A DNA stretch of 48,499 nt from an uncultured bacterium (GTDB taxonomy: Bacteria; Chloroflexota; Anaerolineae; J036; Brachytrichaceae): NCBI GenBank assembly GCA_903921365.1, contig CAIXPS010000272.1:1-48499 (forward strand). The letters are read 5' to 3'. The notes below the pieces were generated by a model that worked only from the letters and a program-made list of their open reading frames with translations, was not told the origin of the DNA and made no database searches. Below, one piece after another: positions 28,471 through 35,574 of the stretch. The translations under genes and the position numbers were made by a program. Numbering within the stretch: the first letter of the stretch is position 1; each line of letters starts with the position of its first letter.

Positions 28471-28476
28471 TATAAT
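28471..28476 (+). promoter_or_regulatory. Possible -10 element of acs (TATAAT)
   Basis: A perfect TATAAT lies 49 bases before the acs ATG, in the 132-base gap between divergent genes. TTGTCG at 28445-28450 is the best -35 candidate but sits 20 bases away, longer than usual. The transcript would have a leader of about 40 bases with AGGAG at 28509-28513. Confidence 0.4.
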
Positions 28477-28524
28477 GTCCTTCGCTACCGAAAATCCCAA
28501 GTTCATATAGGAGCTACGAATAAT

Positions 28525-30447
28525 ATGTCGGACCAGATTGCGAGTGCTGTGACAGGCGACGCACAAAAAGAGAATCCAGAGTTTTACTATCCTTCTGCGG
28601 AAGTCATTGACCGGGCGCATGTAAAAAATTGGGAAGCGCTTGCGCATGAAGCGTCAAAAGACCCGCTTGGATTTTGGGCCGCGCGGGCGGAAGAGCTTGG
28701 ATGGTATAAAAAATGGGACACCGTTCTGGATGACACTAATAAACCATTTTACAAGTGGTTTTCAGGCGGTAAGACCAACATCATCCACAACGCAATCGAC
28801 CGTCACCTGCACACGCATCGCAAGAACAAGCTTGCGTACATCTGGCAGGGTGAGGATGGTAGCGAACACACGATGTCGTACTTTGCGCTGAATCGCGAAG
28901 TCAGCAAATTCGCAAACGTGTTGAAGGCGCTCGGCGTGAAGAAAGGCGATCGCGTCACGATTTATATGGGGCGCGTGCTCGAACTGCCGCTTGCGATGCT
29001 GGCATGCGCCAAGATAGGCGCCGTTCACAGCGTCGTGTACGGCGGTTTCTCGGTGGAAGCACTTCATAGCCGCATCGAGGATTCGCAAAGCCGTGTCCTG
29101 ATCACTTGCGACGGCGCTTTCCTGAATGGGAAAGTGGTCGAATTGAAGCAGATCGTCGATGAAGCGCTTAAGCGAACTGCGGCAGTAGAGACCGTTGTGG
29201 TCTACAGGCGCACTGGCAAACCCGTTCACATGGAAGAGGGACGCGACTACTGGTGGCATGAGTTGATGGCGCTGCCTATCGCGAGCACCAAGTGCGAAAC
29301 TGAACAGACCGATGCAGAGGATCCTCTGTTCATGCTGTACACATCGGGCACCACGGGTAAGCCAAAGGCGCTAGTGCACACGCACGGTGGTTACAGCGTC
29401 GGAATTGCCACCACCTTCAAATATGTTTTCGATATCGCCGAAGAGGATCGTTACTGGTGCGCGGCGGATCCCGGGTGGGTAACAGGGCATAGCTATATCG
29501 TTTATGCCCCGTTGATCACTGGCGCCACAAGCATCATGTACGAGGGGGCGCCGACCTATCCCTATCCGGATCGGTGGTGGCGTATCGTCGAGAAGTACGG
29601 AGTCACTATTCTGTACACGGCTCCGACAGCTATCCGTGGCCTGATGCGCTTTGGCGCAGCGTGGCCAAACCGCTGCGATCTGTCATCTCTGCGTCTGCTG
29701 GGCAGCGTGGGTGAACCGATCAATCCAGAGGCGTGGCGCTGGTATTACAAGAACATCGGCAAGGAACTGTGCCCGATTATGGACACCTGGTGGCAGACCG
29801 AGACGGGTATGTTCATGATCACGCCAACTCCGACTGTCCCGCTTAAGCCCGGCAGCGGCACGCGCCCGTTCTTTACGCTCAAAGCCGAAGTGCTTGACGA
29901 ACACGGCAATCAGGTTGGCCCTAACGAAGAAGGGTATCTTGTCATGACAACCCCATGGCCGGCGATGGCGCGCACAGTCTACCGGGACCCGGACCGGTAC
30001 GTTCAGACTTACTGGTCGAAGTACCCCGGCAAGTACTTTACGGGCGACTCTGCCCGCGTGGATGAGGATGGTTACTTCTGGATCATCGGACGAGTGGACG
30101 ACGTGCTCAAGGTCAGCGGTTACCGACTGGGCACCGCCGAGGTTGAAAGCGCGCTGGTCTCGCATCCTGCTGTGGCGGAAGCGGCCGCCATCGGTCTGCC
30201 GCATGAGATCAAGGGCAATGCGATTCATACCTATGTCATTCTCCGCACTGGTTTTGAGCCAAGTGAAAAACTGTCCGAAGAATTGCGCCTGCACGTTGGC
30301 AGCGAATTGGGGCCGATTGCCAAGCCTGAGACGGTCGAGTTTGTGGCGAAGCTGCCGAAGACCCGCAGCGGTAAGATCATGCGCCGCGTGTTGCGCGCCC
30401 GGGCGATGGGGATGCCAGAAGGCGATATCTCAACGCTTGAGGAATAG
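28525..30447 (+). CDS. acs: Acetyl-CoA synthetase (AMP-forming)
   Basis: Activates acetate to acetyl-CoA through acetyl-AMP. From the ATG at 28525 (AGGAG 11 bases upstream) the product is 640 residues; an in-frame ATG at 28453 would add 24 residues and lies before the likely promoter. Landmarks: the N-terminal domain of ACS ([19 protein letters not shown]), the P-loop-like [18 protein letters not shown], the acetate pocket and A4-A5 motifs [12 protein letters not shown] and DTWWQTETG, the hinge/ATP site [20 protein letters not shown], and the C-terminal [14 protein letters not shown] whose lysine is the known acetylation site. Length and spacing are standard. The ThuA-like gene follows after 119 bases with its own probable promoter. 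Confidence 0.95.
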   Translation: MSDQIASAVTGDAQKENPEFYYPSAEVIDRAHVKNWEALAHEASKDPLGFWAARAEELGWYKKWDTVLDDTNKPFYKWFSGGKTNIIHNAIDRHLHTHRKNKLAYIWQGEDGSEHTMSYFALNREVSKFANVLKALGVKKGDRVTIYMGRVLELPLAMLACAKIGAVHSVVYGGFSVEALHSRIEDSQSRVLITCDGAFLNGKVVELKQIVDEALKRTAAVETVVVYRRTGKPVHMEEGRDYWWHELMALPIASTKCETEQTDAEDPLFMLYTSGTTGKPKALVHTHGGYSVGIATTFKYVFDIAEEDRYWCAADPGWVTGHSYIVYAPLITGATSIMYEGAPTYPYPDRWWRIVEKYGVTILYTAPTAIRGLMRFGAAWPNRCDLSSLRLLGSVGEPINPEAWRWYYKNIGKELCPIMDTWWQTETGMFMITPTPTVPLKPGSGTRPFFTLKAEVLDEHGNQVGPNEEGYLVMTTPWPAMARTVYRDPDRYVQTYWSKYPGKYFTGDSARVDEDGYFWIIGRVDDVLKVSGYRLGTAEVESALVSHPAVAEAAAIGLPHEIKGNAIHTYVILRTGFEPSEKLSEELRLHVGSELGPIAKPETVEFVAKLPKTRSGKIMRRVLRARAMGMPEGDISTLEE

Positions 30448-30498
30448 GGCAGCCGCGACGAGTCGCGACGTGTCGCTCATCGATATGGCGATTTATCC

Positions 30499-30538
30499 TA
30501 CAATCACTATGGCGTCACCGCACAGTTGCGGTGACGCC
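30499..30538 (+). promoter_or_regulatory. Possible -10 box followed by a perfect 12-bp hairpin upstream of thuA-like gene
   Basis: TACAAT at 30499-30504 resembles a -10 box. GGCGTCACCGCA (30511-30522) and TGCGGTGACGCC (30527-30538) form a perfect 12-bp stem with a four-base CAGT loop. No T-run follows the stem, so it is a poor terminator for acs. If the -10 is real, transcription would start at the foot of the stem and the mRNA would begin with this hairpin, 28 bases before the ATG. No convincing -35 is seen. A weak acs terminator remains an option. Confidence 0.45.
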
Positions 30539-30566
30539 GGAAAATCAATTACGATTTAGGAGCGAC

Positions 30567-31298
30567 ATGTCAAAGTCTATAAACGTTACAGTCTGGAGTG
30601 AATACAGGCACGAGAAGTCCCATGAAGAGGTTGCGCGCGTGTATCCCAAGGGGATGCATGAGGCAATCGCAGAAGGGCTGCGAGCCTATCCCGAATATAG
30701 CGTCCGCACGGCAACCCTTGATGAACCCGAACATGGGTTGACCCAGGAAGTGCTCGATAGCACCGATGTCCTGACATGGTGGGGCCACATGGCGCATCAT
30801 GAAGTCAGCGATGCGATCGTCGAGCGAGTTCGCCAGCGCGTGTGGGCCGGCATGGGACTGATCGTTCTGCACTCAGGTCACTTCTCAAAGATATTCAAGG
30901 CGCTGATGGGCACCGGATGCAATCTGAAGTGGCGCGAGGCCAATGAGAAGGAACGCCTGTGGGTGATCAACCCCGGTCATCCGATTGTGGCGGGCATCGA
31001 AGAGTATTTCGAATTGCCGCATGAAGAGATGTACGGCGAGCATTTCGATATCCCCGCGCCCGACGAACTCGTGCTGGTGAGTTGGTTTGAGGGCGGCGAG
31101 ATATTCCGCAGCGGGTGCTGCTTCACGCGCGGCGCCGGCAAGATCTTTTACTTCCGCCCTGGCCATGAGACTTATCCGACCTACTTTGACGCAAACGTGC
31201 GCAAGGTGATCGGCAACGCAGTGCGCTGGGCTGCGCCGAATGGCAATCATGAGCCGATTCGTGGGAACGTCAAGCCGCTGGAGATCATCCGAAGCTAA
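30567..31298 (+). CDS. ThuA-like (trehalose utilisation) domain protein
   Basis: A 243-residue protein of the ThuA family, which has a class I glutamine-amidotransferase-like fold and is associated with sugar use in Rhizobiaceae. Typical stretches are [57 protein letters not shown], the central [10 protein letters not shown], and [17 protein letters not shown] near the end. The ATG at 30567 is chosen over an in-frame start at 30531 because AGGAG lies just upstream and [16 protein letters not shown] is the usual start. The biochemical reaction of the family is not well settled. It ends before a strong hairpin facing the convergent Bax-inhibitor gene. Confidence 0.87.
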   Translation: MSKSINVTVWSEYRHEKSHEEVARVYPKGMHEAIAEGLRAYPEYSVRTATLDEPEHGLTQEVLDSTDVLTWWGHMAHHEVSDAIVERVRQRVWAGMGLIVLHSGHFSKIFKALMGTGCNLKWREANEKERLWVINPGHPIVAGIEEYFELPHEEMYGEHFDIPAPDELVLVSWFEGGEIFRSGCCFTRGAGKIFYFRPGHETYPTYFDANVRKVIGNAVRWAAPNGNHEPIRGNVKPLEIIRS

Positions 31299-31317
31299 AC
31301 GAGTTCCACCTTTAACG

Positions 31318-31357
31318 GAAACAGAAGAGGCGCACCATCGTGCGCCTCTTCTGTTTC
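31318..31357. terminator. Perfect 18-bp stem hairpin between convergent genes
   Basis: An 18-bp arm at 31318-31335 pairs without mismatch with 31340-31357 around a four-base loop. Each arm carries the GAAGAGGCGCAC core, so the 3' arm ends in CTCTTCTGTTTC, giving a pyrimidine-rich tail in either direction. It lies 19 bases after the ThuA-like stop and 19 bases before the stop of the opposite gene, as expected for a shared two-way terminator. Confidence 0.88.
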
Positions 31358-31376
31358 TGACATCCGGCTAAGCCGC

Positions 31377-32078
31377 CTAACGACGTCGTCCGAAGATGCG
31401 CAGCAGGCGGATAAACAGGTTGATGAAGTCCAGGTAGAGCGCCAGTGCGCCGAGCACGGCGGCTTTGCGCTGAACCTCCCCGTCCTCACCGATTCCAGAT
31501 GCCATGCGCTTGATCCGCTGGGTGTCATAAGCGATCAAGCCGACGAAGATGATCACGCCGACGCAGGTGATAATCCATTCCAAGGCGGAGCTCTGCAGGA
31601 ACATATTCACGAGCGACGCAACGATCAGGCCGATCAGGGCCATGAACAGCAGGTTGCCGATGCTGGTTAAATCGCGCTTTGTGACATACCCGTAGGCGCT
31701 GACTACCCCGAACGTCCCTGCGGTAATGAAGAACACCTGGGCAATTGATGTCCCGGTATATATAGTGAACAACATCGAGAAGGTTACCCCGGTGAGCGCG
31801 GAGTACAGGATAAACAGCCCGGTGGCAACGCTTGCGCTTAGCTTTCTGATCGCTGCGCTGAGCACCACGACCATCACCAGTTGCGCAACAATCACGATGA
31901 TCAGGAGCGGCGACCGCGTAATCGTCTGCATGAGACCGGAATTGGACGCAGTTGAAATTGCGACCAGACCGGTGATGACCAGGGCAAGCGTCATCCAGCC
32001 ATACACTTTTGTGATGAAGCTGCGGGTGGTAGAGTCATCGACAACGATATTCGTCTGAGCTGTGTCAAAGCGGTTCAT
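31377..32078 (-). CDS. Bax inhibitor-1 / YccA family membrane protein
   Basis: A 233-residue protein with seven predicted helices, in the family of bacterial YccA/YbhL and eukaryotic TMBIM proteins, some of which leak calcium or modulate FtsH. A cytoplasmic N-terminus (MNRFDTAQTNIVVDDSTTR) leads to FITKVYGWMTLALVITGLVA. The conserved central GVTFSMLFTIYTGTSIAQVF and the late VGLIAYDTQRIKRM are typical, and the C-terminal LYLDFINLFIRLLRIFGRRR is the family signature. Divergence from the next gene (32137) is not involved; both run left, with a 58-base gap. Confidence 0.93.
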   Translation of the reverse strand: MNRFDTAQTNIVVDDSTTRSFITKVYGWMTLALVITGLVAISTASNSGLMQTITRSPLLIIVIVAQLVMVVVLSAAIRKLSASVATGLFILYSALTGVTFSMLFTIYTGTSIAQVFFITAGTFGVVSAYGYVTKRDLTSIGNLLFMALIGLIVASLVNMFLQSSALEWIITCVGVIIFVGLIAYDTQRIKRMASGIGEDGEVQRKAAVLGALALYLDFINLFIRLLRIFGRRR

Positions 32079-32136
32079 ATCACACCTCGTTTGCGAGCAA
32101 AATGCTTTCGCATAAGACTATCTGACAATCGCCATT

Positions 32137-34434
32137 CTACTTCACGCGGATCTGCATCAACGAAATCTCGCTGCCAAGATAGATGCCATCCGCCCCGTAG
32201 GCGCCGATTCGGGCGAAGCTGCCGGGCTGGTATAGGACGAGCAAGAGTCGGTACACGCCGGGGGGGGCGTTCTTTGATACCTGTAACATGTGCGCGTCGT
32301 CAATGTGCTGCCCGGCTTTCCAACTTGATGTTGGCGCATTGCCGTCAACAGGCGCTGAGTCGTTCTGTGCGATCTTGTTCGTTTTTTCGTCGATCAGTTG
32401 CAGTGATACAACGTAATCCTCACCCACCTTCGTGTCAGCGCGCCACTGTAAAGTTACCGTAACCGGTTGGCCACTCTGTAAAGTCCTGGGTGAGACATCG
32501 TAACTCTGCAGGACGATTCCGTTGCCGTAGTCCAGTAACTTTTTAATTGCATTGGTTGCGGGTGTCATAGCCACATTGCCGAATTCCACGCCCTGCTCGG
32601 TGGCGGCGCCGGCAGTGATGGGAAGTCGTTCCCCGCTGGCGAGATCGTATACGCCGACCGCCCAATGCAGCTTCTGGGGCGCAGGCGCCAATGGCGAGAT
32701 GATCACATCGTAGTGATCTTGCCACGCAGTCCCGCTGCTCAGATCGCTGGTAGCGAGTGAGCCCTGACCTGGGTACATGTCACGTTGACCGACAATGACA
32801 TTGTCTTGGTTGAGCAAATGGACATAGACGCTGTAGTTGCGCGCCAAAGGGCTGGTGACGCGCCAGAAAAGTTTCAATGAGGCTGTGGCGCCAGGAGTAA
32901 CCGATTCCGTGGGAAATTCATATCCAATCAGGTCGAGGGCTCCACCGAACGTGTTGTTTAGCAGATGGGCTGGTTGTGCTTGCGCGAGCGGTTTGGCGTA
33001 AACTGGCGCAATGACTGTAAACGGAACCACAATGGCGAGCAGCGCGAATCCCACCACGACGGCGCCCAGCACAAGCTTGTGCACCCGGTAACACCCGTAG
33101 GCGATTGCCGCCGATATAACGGCGATGCACGGAAACATCAGCCGGCCCTGCGAAGCCGGGGTCAGCGATGTCCAGCGGAGCAATGCAATGAAGGTCATCG
33201 TCGTCCAGACGGAGCAGATTACCAGCGGCGCGAGACGCGTGAGTGTTTCATATCGTTGCGCGCGCCCTGACTGGCCGGTGACAGGCGCCTGGCGCTTTCG
33301 AGCGACGGCTGCAATGCCAGACCCGATCCAACCGGCGATGGCGACAATCACAACACCGTTGAGCACATCGTAGACGATATGCGGCATGACCACATTCAGC
33401 GTCCCAAAGACTCCCCAGTAGGCCCACACGAAGCCCTCGCGCTCACTCCAGAGTTGCGCTAACGACGCTGGTGGATCGCGGCGACCCACAGTATCCAGGA
33501 ATGCATTCCACCCCAGCCAGTCGCCATAGAGCATCTGGTTGCGCACAAACCACCAGCCAGCCAGAACAGCGGTTGTCACGACCATGACGAGGACGAAAGC
33601 GACGAAGCGGCGCATGAGTTCGCCCTTTTTATATCCCTCGTCATCAGCCATCTGGCGCAGGCCGTTGAATATCGCAGCCAGGCCGAATACGCCCAGCAGT
33701 CCAAGCGTGCTCGATTTGCTGAGCGCCGCACAGGCGGTGACTGCTCCTGCTATCACTGCCGTTTTGACCGATAGCTCGCCATGACGCGCCAGTCGTAATG
33801 CAACCCAAAGACCCAGCGTCGCGAACATGGCGGCTGCATTGTCATTGTTGACGGACCCGCTGATAAATGCAAACATCGGCACACATGCGGTGAGTATCAT
33901 CACGCCGAGGCGCAACCAGGCGCGGTCGTCATGGGCTGATTTTGCAGACGAGAGTGGGAATAGCTCGCGCGCCATGAGATAAGCGAACAAGACGGTGACT
34001 GTTGAGAACACGATGCTGACCAGCCGCGCGACATGGATAGCCAACGCCGCCCCCGTCCAGGGGAATTGCTCCGCCTCGGTATGCACAACGGCATTCAGGT
34101 TTCCGTCCGTTGTCGGGCGGCCGAGATCGCCATGAGGATTGATTCTGCGCAAGTCGCGCCAGTTTGATGAATCAAACGGCGCAGACGCCAGTGCTGCAAC
34201 GACGTAATAGAGCGGAGGCTGGCTGCCTTCCTGCCGCCAGGGGGCTTCGGCATCGGTCTGGTTGGGGTGTTGTGCGGGAAGATTACCCGTTGTCGCGATG
34301 TGCTGCACTAACGGGTAGTGCCAAAGCTCATCAGAAGCTTCGAATAACGGTGTGTTTAAACTGTATGTGAGAAAAAGAAGAAAGACGGCTGCCAGAACAA
34401 TGCCGGCAGCCCGCCTTTCCCTTCGAAGACTCAT
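32137..34434 (-). CDS. GT-C glycosyltransferase with two C-terminal beta domains
   Basis: A 765-residue integral membrane protein of the PMT/ArnT-like group. The first helix is at about 11-27, then LNTPLFEASDELWHYPLVQH with the likely catalytic Asp35-Glu36, then WRQEGSQPPLYYVVAALAS. Helices run to about residue 480. Residues about 500-765 are extracytoplasmic and appear to hold two related beta-sandwich copies (LKLFWRVTSPLARNYSVYVH ... LHWAVGVYDLASG, and VTLQWRADTKVGEDYVVSLQ ... PPGVYRLLLVLYQPGS). The latter matches the tail of the 704-residue GT-C protein. Its start overlaps the stop of the coiled-coil gene by four bases (ATGA), so the two are coupled. Substrate unknown. Confidence 0.82.
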   Translation of the reverse strand: MSLRRERRAAGIVLAAVFLLFLTYSLNTPLFEASDELWHYPLVQHIATTGNLPAQHPNQTDAEAPWRQEGSQPPLYYVVAALASAPFDSSNWRDLRRINPHGDLGRPTTDGNLNAVVHTEAEQFPWTGAALAIHVARLVSIVFSTVTVLFAYLMARELFPLSSAKSAHDDRAWLRLGVMILTACVPMFAFISGSVNNDNAAAMFATLGLWVALRLARHGELSVKTAVIAGAVTACAALSKSSTLGLLGVFGLAAIFNGLRQMADDEGYKKGELMRRFVAFVLVMVVTTAVLAGWWFVRNQMLYGDWLGWNAFLDTVGRRDPPASLAQLWSEREGFVWAYWGVFGTLNVVMPHIVYDVLNGVVIVAIAGWIGSGIAAVARKRQAPVTGQSGRAQRYETLTRLAPLVICSVWTTMTFIALLRWTSLTPASQGRLMFPCIAVISAAIAYGCYRVHKLVLGAVVVGFALLAIVVPFTVIAPVYAKPLAQAQPAHLLNNTFGGALDLIGYEFPTESVTPGATASLKLFWRVTSPLARNYSVYVHLLNQDNVIVGQRDMYPGQGSLATSDLSSGTAWQDHYDVIISPLAPAPQKLHWAVGVYDLASGERLPITAGAATEQGVEFGNVAMTPATNAIKKLLDYGNGIVLQSYDVSPRTLQSGQPVTVTLQWRADTKVGEDYVVSLQLIDEKTNKIAQNDSAPVDGNAPTSSWKAGQHIDDAHMLQVSKNAPPGVYRLLLVLYQPGSFARIGAYGADGIYLGSEISLMQIRVK

Positions 34435-34931
34435 GTATTGCTTCCGAAATCGGATGCAGGATTATTCAATGCAGCGGCGCGCGTGGCGCGATCCGATTCC
34501 AGTTTATCAACGCCATTTGACACCACCGTGGTGATATGTTCAACCTCGTCGCGGAGGCGCATCAGCGTTTCGAGGGCATAAGCGTCGGCCTCGCCACGCA
34601 TGCGTTCCACTTCGCGACGGGCGCGCTCTTCCATCGCCTGTGCGCGACTTTGCGCGATGGACATGACGGCCGTGTCGTCGGCCAGGTGCGCGGCTTCTTC
34701 GCGAGCCATCTCGCGCAGATGATCGGCTTCTTCCTGCGCTTGCGCCAGAATGCGATCATGTTCTTGCTGGATGCGTTGCGCCTTCTTAATCTCTTCAGGG
34801 ATGGCAAGCACCATCTGATCGATTAACTGAAAGCAACGGTCAGCATCTACCAACCGCATCTTGGTGCCCGGCAAACGGCGGCTCTCTAAAAGAATTGCCT
34901 CGAGTCTCCCCAGAAGATGTTGTATGTCCAT
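34431..34931 (-). CDS. DivIVA/SepIVA-like coiled-coil protein
   Basis: A 166-residue soluble protein made mostly of a long coiled coil. The N-terminal part, MDIQHLLGRLEAILLESRRL followed by PGTKMRLVDADRCFQLIDQM, resembles the start of mycobacterial SepIVA (Rv2927c), a DivIVA-domain septal regulator. Residues about 48-135 are charged heptads (EEIKKAQRIQQEHDRILAQA, EEADHLREMAREEAAHLADD). The C-terminus is short and polar. A role at the division site is an inference from this similarity and from the position near coaD and recG. Two DnaA-box-like sites lie 63-82 bases upstream. The next gene, a GT-C enzyme, overlaps by four bases. Confidence 0.7.
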   Translation of the reverse strand: MDIQHLLGRLEAILLESRRLPGTKMRLVDADRCFQLIDQMVLAIPEEIKKAQRIQQEHDRILAQAQEEADHLREMAREEAAHLADDTAVMSIAQSRAQAMEERARREVERMRGEADAYALETLMRLRDEVEHITTVVSNGVDKLESDRATRAAALNNPASDFGSNT

Positions 34932-34993
34932 TTTGCTTATATACCTATACCAGCAGAAACTGGTCAGTTAAAAGTTCGATCCACATGCTTGCA

Positions 34994-35013
34994 CTATCCA
35001 CACATTATCCACA
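34994..35013 (+). promoter_or_regulatory. Two adjacent DnaA-box-like sites
   Basis: CTATCCACA (34994-35002) and the perfect consensus TTATCCACA (35005-35013) lie in tandem, starts 11 bp apart, in the 133-base gap upstream of the coiled-coil gene and downstream of coaD. The gap is AT-richer than its surroundings. It may be a DnaA-responsive control region for the division-type gene. It is too small, and has too few boxes, to be called an origin. Confidence 0.5.
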
Positions 35014-35064
35014 GAATTTCAGTTTTTGTGCAACTTTTGCGTCGCAGTTCTATTGTGGTAATAC

Positions 35065-35574
35065 TCAAATGGCGCCAGCAAGCGCTGGCTGCGACCTTTT
35101 AACAGCTATTGCGGCTGCAACACAGGGTGGAACCAGTTCGGACACGTCTCCTCCCAATGTCGCGACTTCTCGAACAAGCGTTGCGCTGACGAACGTATTC
35201 GGCTCATTCGCAAACAGGCACACGATTTCGATCTCACTGGCAAGCCAGTGATTTGTCTGCGCCATTTGCCACTCAAAGTCGAAATCCACCCCGTTGCGCA
35301 AACCGCGCACGATCACCTGAGCGTGGTTCTCACGCGCAAAGTGCACCGTCAATCCAGAATAGCCGACGACACTGACGCGCCCATGGTGGTTTAGCGCTGC
35401 GAGCGCTTCGGTGGCGAGCGCGATCCGTTCTGTGTGCGAGAACAGGATTTGCTTTGCCGGGGCGATATAAACGGCGAAGATCAATTCATCGAACAAGGCC
35501 AAAGCCCGCCGCGCGATGCTGAGGTGTCCGTTGTGAAATGGATCAAAGGTGCCCGGATATACAGCAGTAACCAT
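35065..35574 (-). CDS. coaD: Phosphopantetheine adenylyltransferase
   Basis: Adds AMP to 4'-phosphopantetheine in the fourth step of CoA synthesis. The 169 residues fit the family (E. coli 159). The nucleotidyltransferase motif is YPGTFDPFHNGHLSIARRA at 6-24, and SHTERIALATEAL, RGLRNGVDFDFEWQMAQTNH and the ATP-binding FVSATLVREVATLGGDVSELV (first part) are all standard. The ATG overlaps the recG stop by one base, so the pair is translationally coupled; the two genes are near each other in many bacteria. Confidence 0.95.
   Translation of the reverse strand: MVTAVYPGTFDPFHNGHLSIARRALALFDELIFAVYIAPAKQILFSHTERIALATEALAALNHHGRVSVVGYSGLTVHFARENHAQVIVRGLRNGVDFDFEWQMAQTNHWLASEIEIVCLFANEPNTFVSATLVREVATLGGDVSELVPPCVAAAIAVKRSQPALAGAI

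Noticed and set aside
30511-30538. Intrinsic terminator of acs
   Set aside because: The stem is perfect but is followed by GGAAAATC, not a T-run; kept instead as a possible 5' hairpin.
34932-35064. Replication origin
   Set aside because: Only two DnaA-like boxes in 133 bases and no dnaA, dnaN or gidA neighbour; a regulatory site is the more modest reading.
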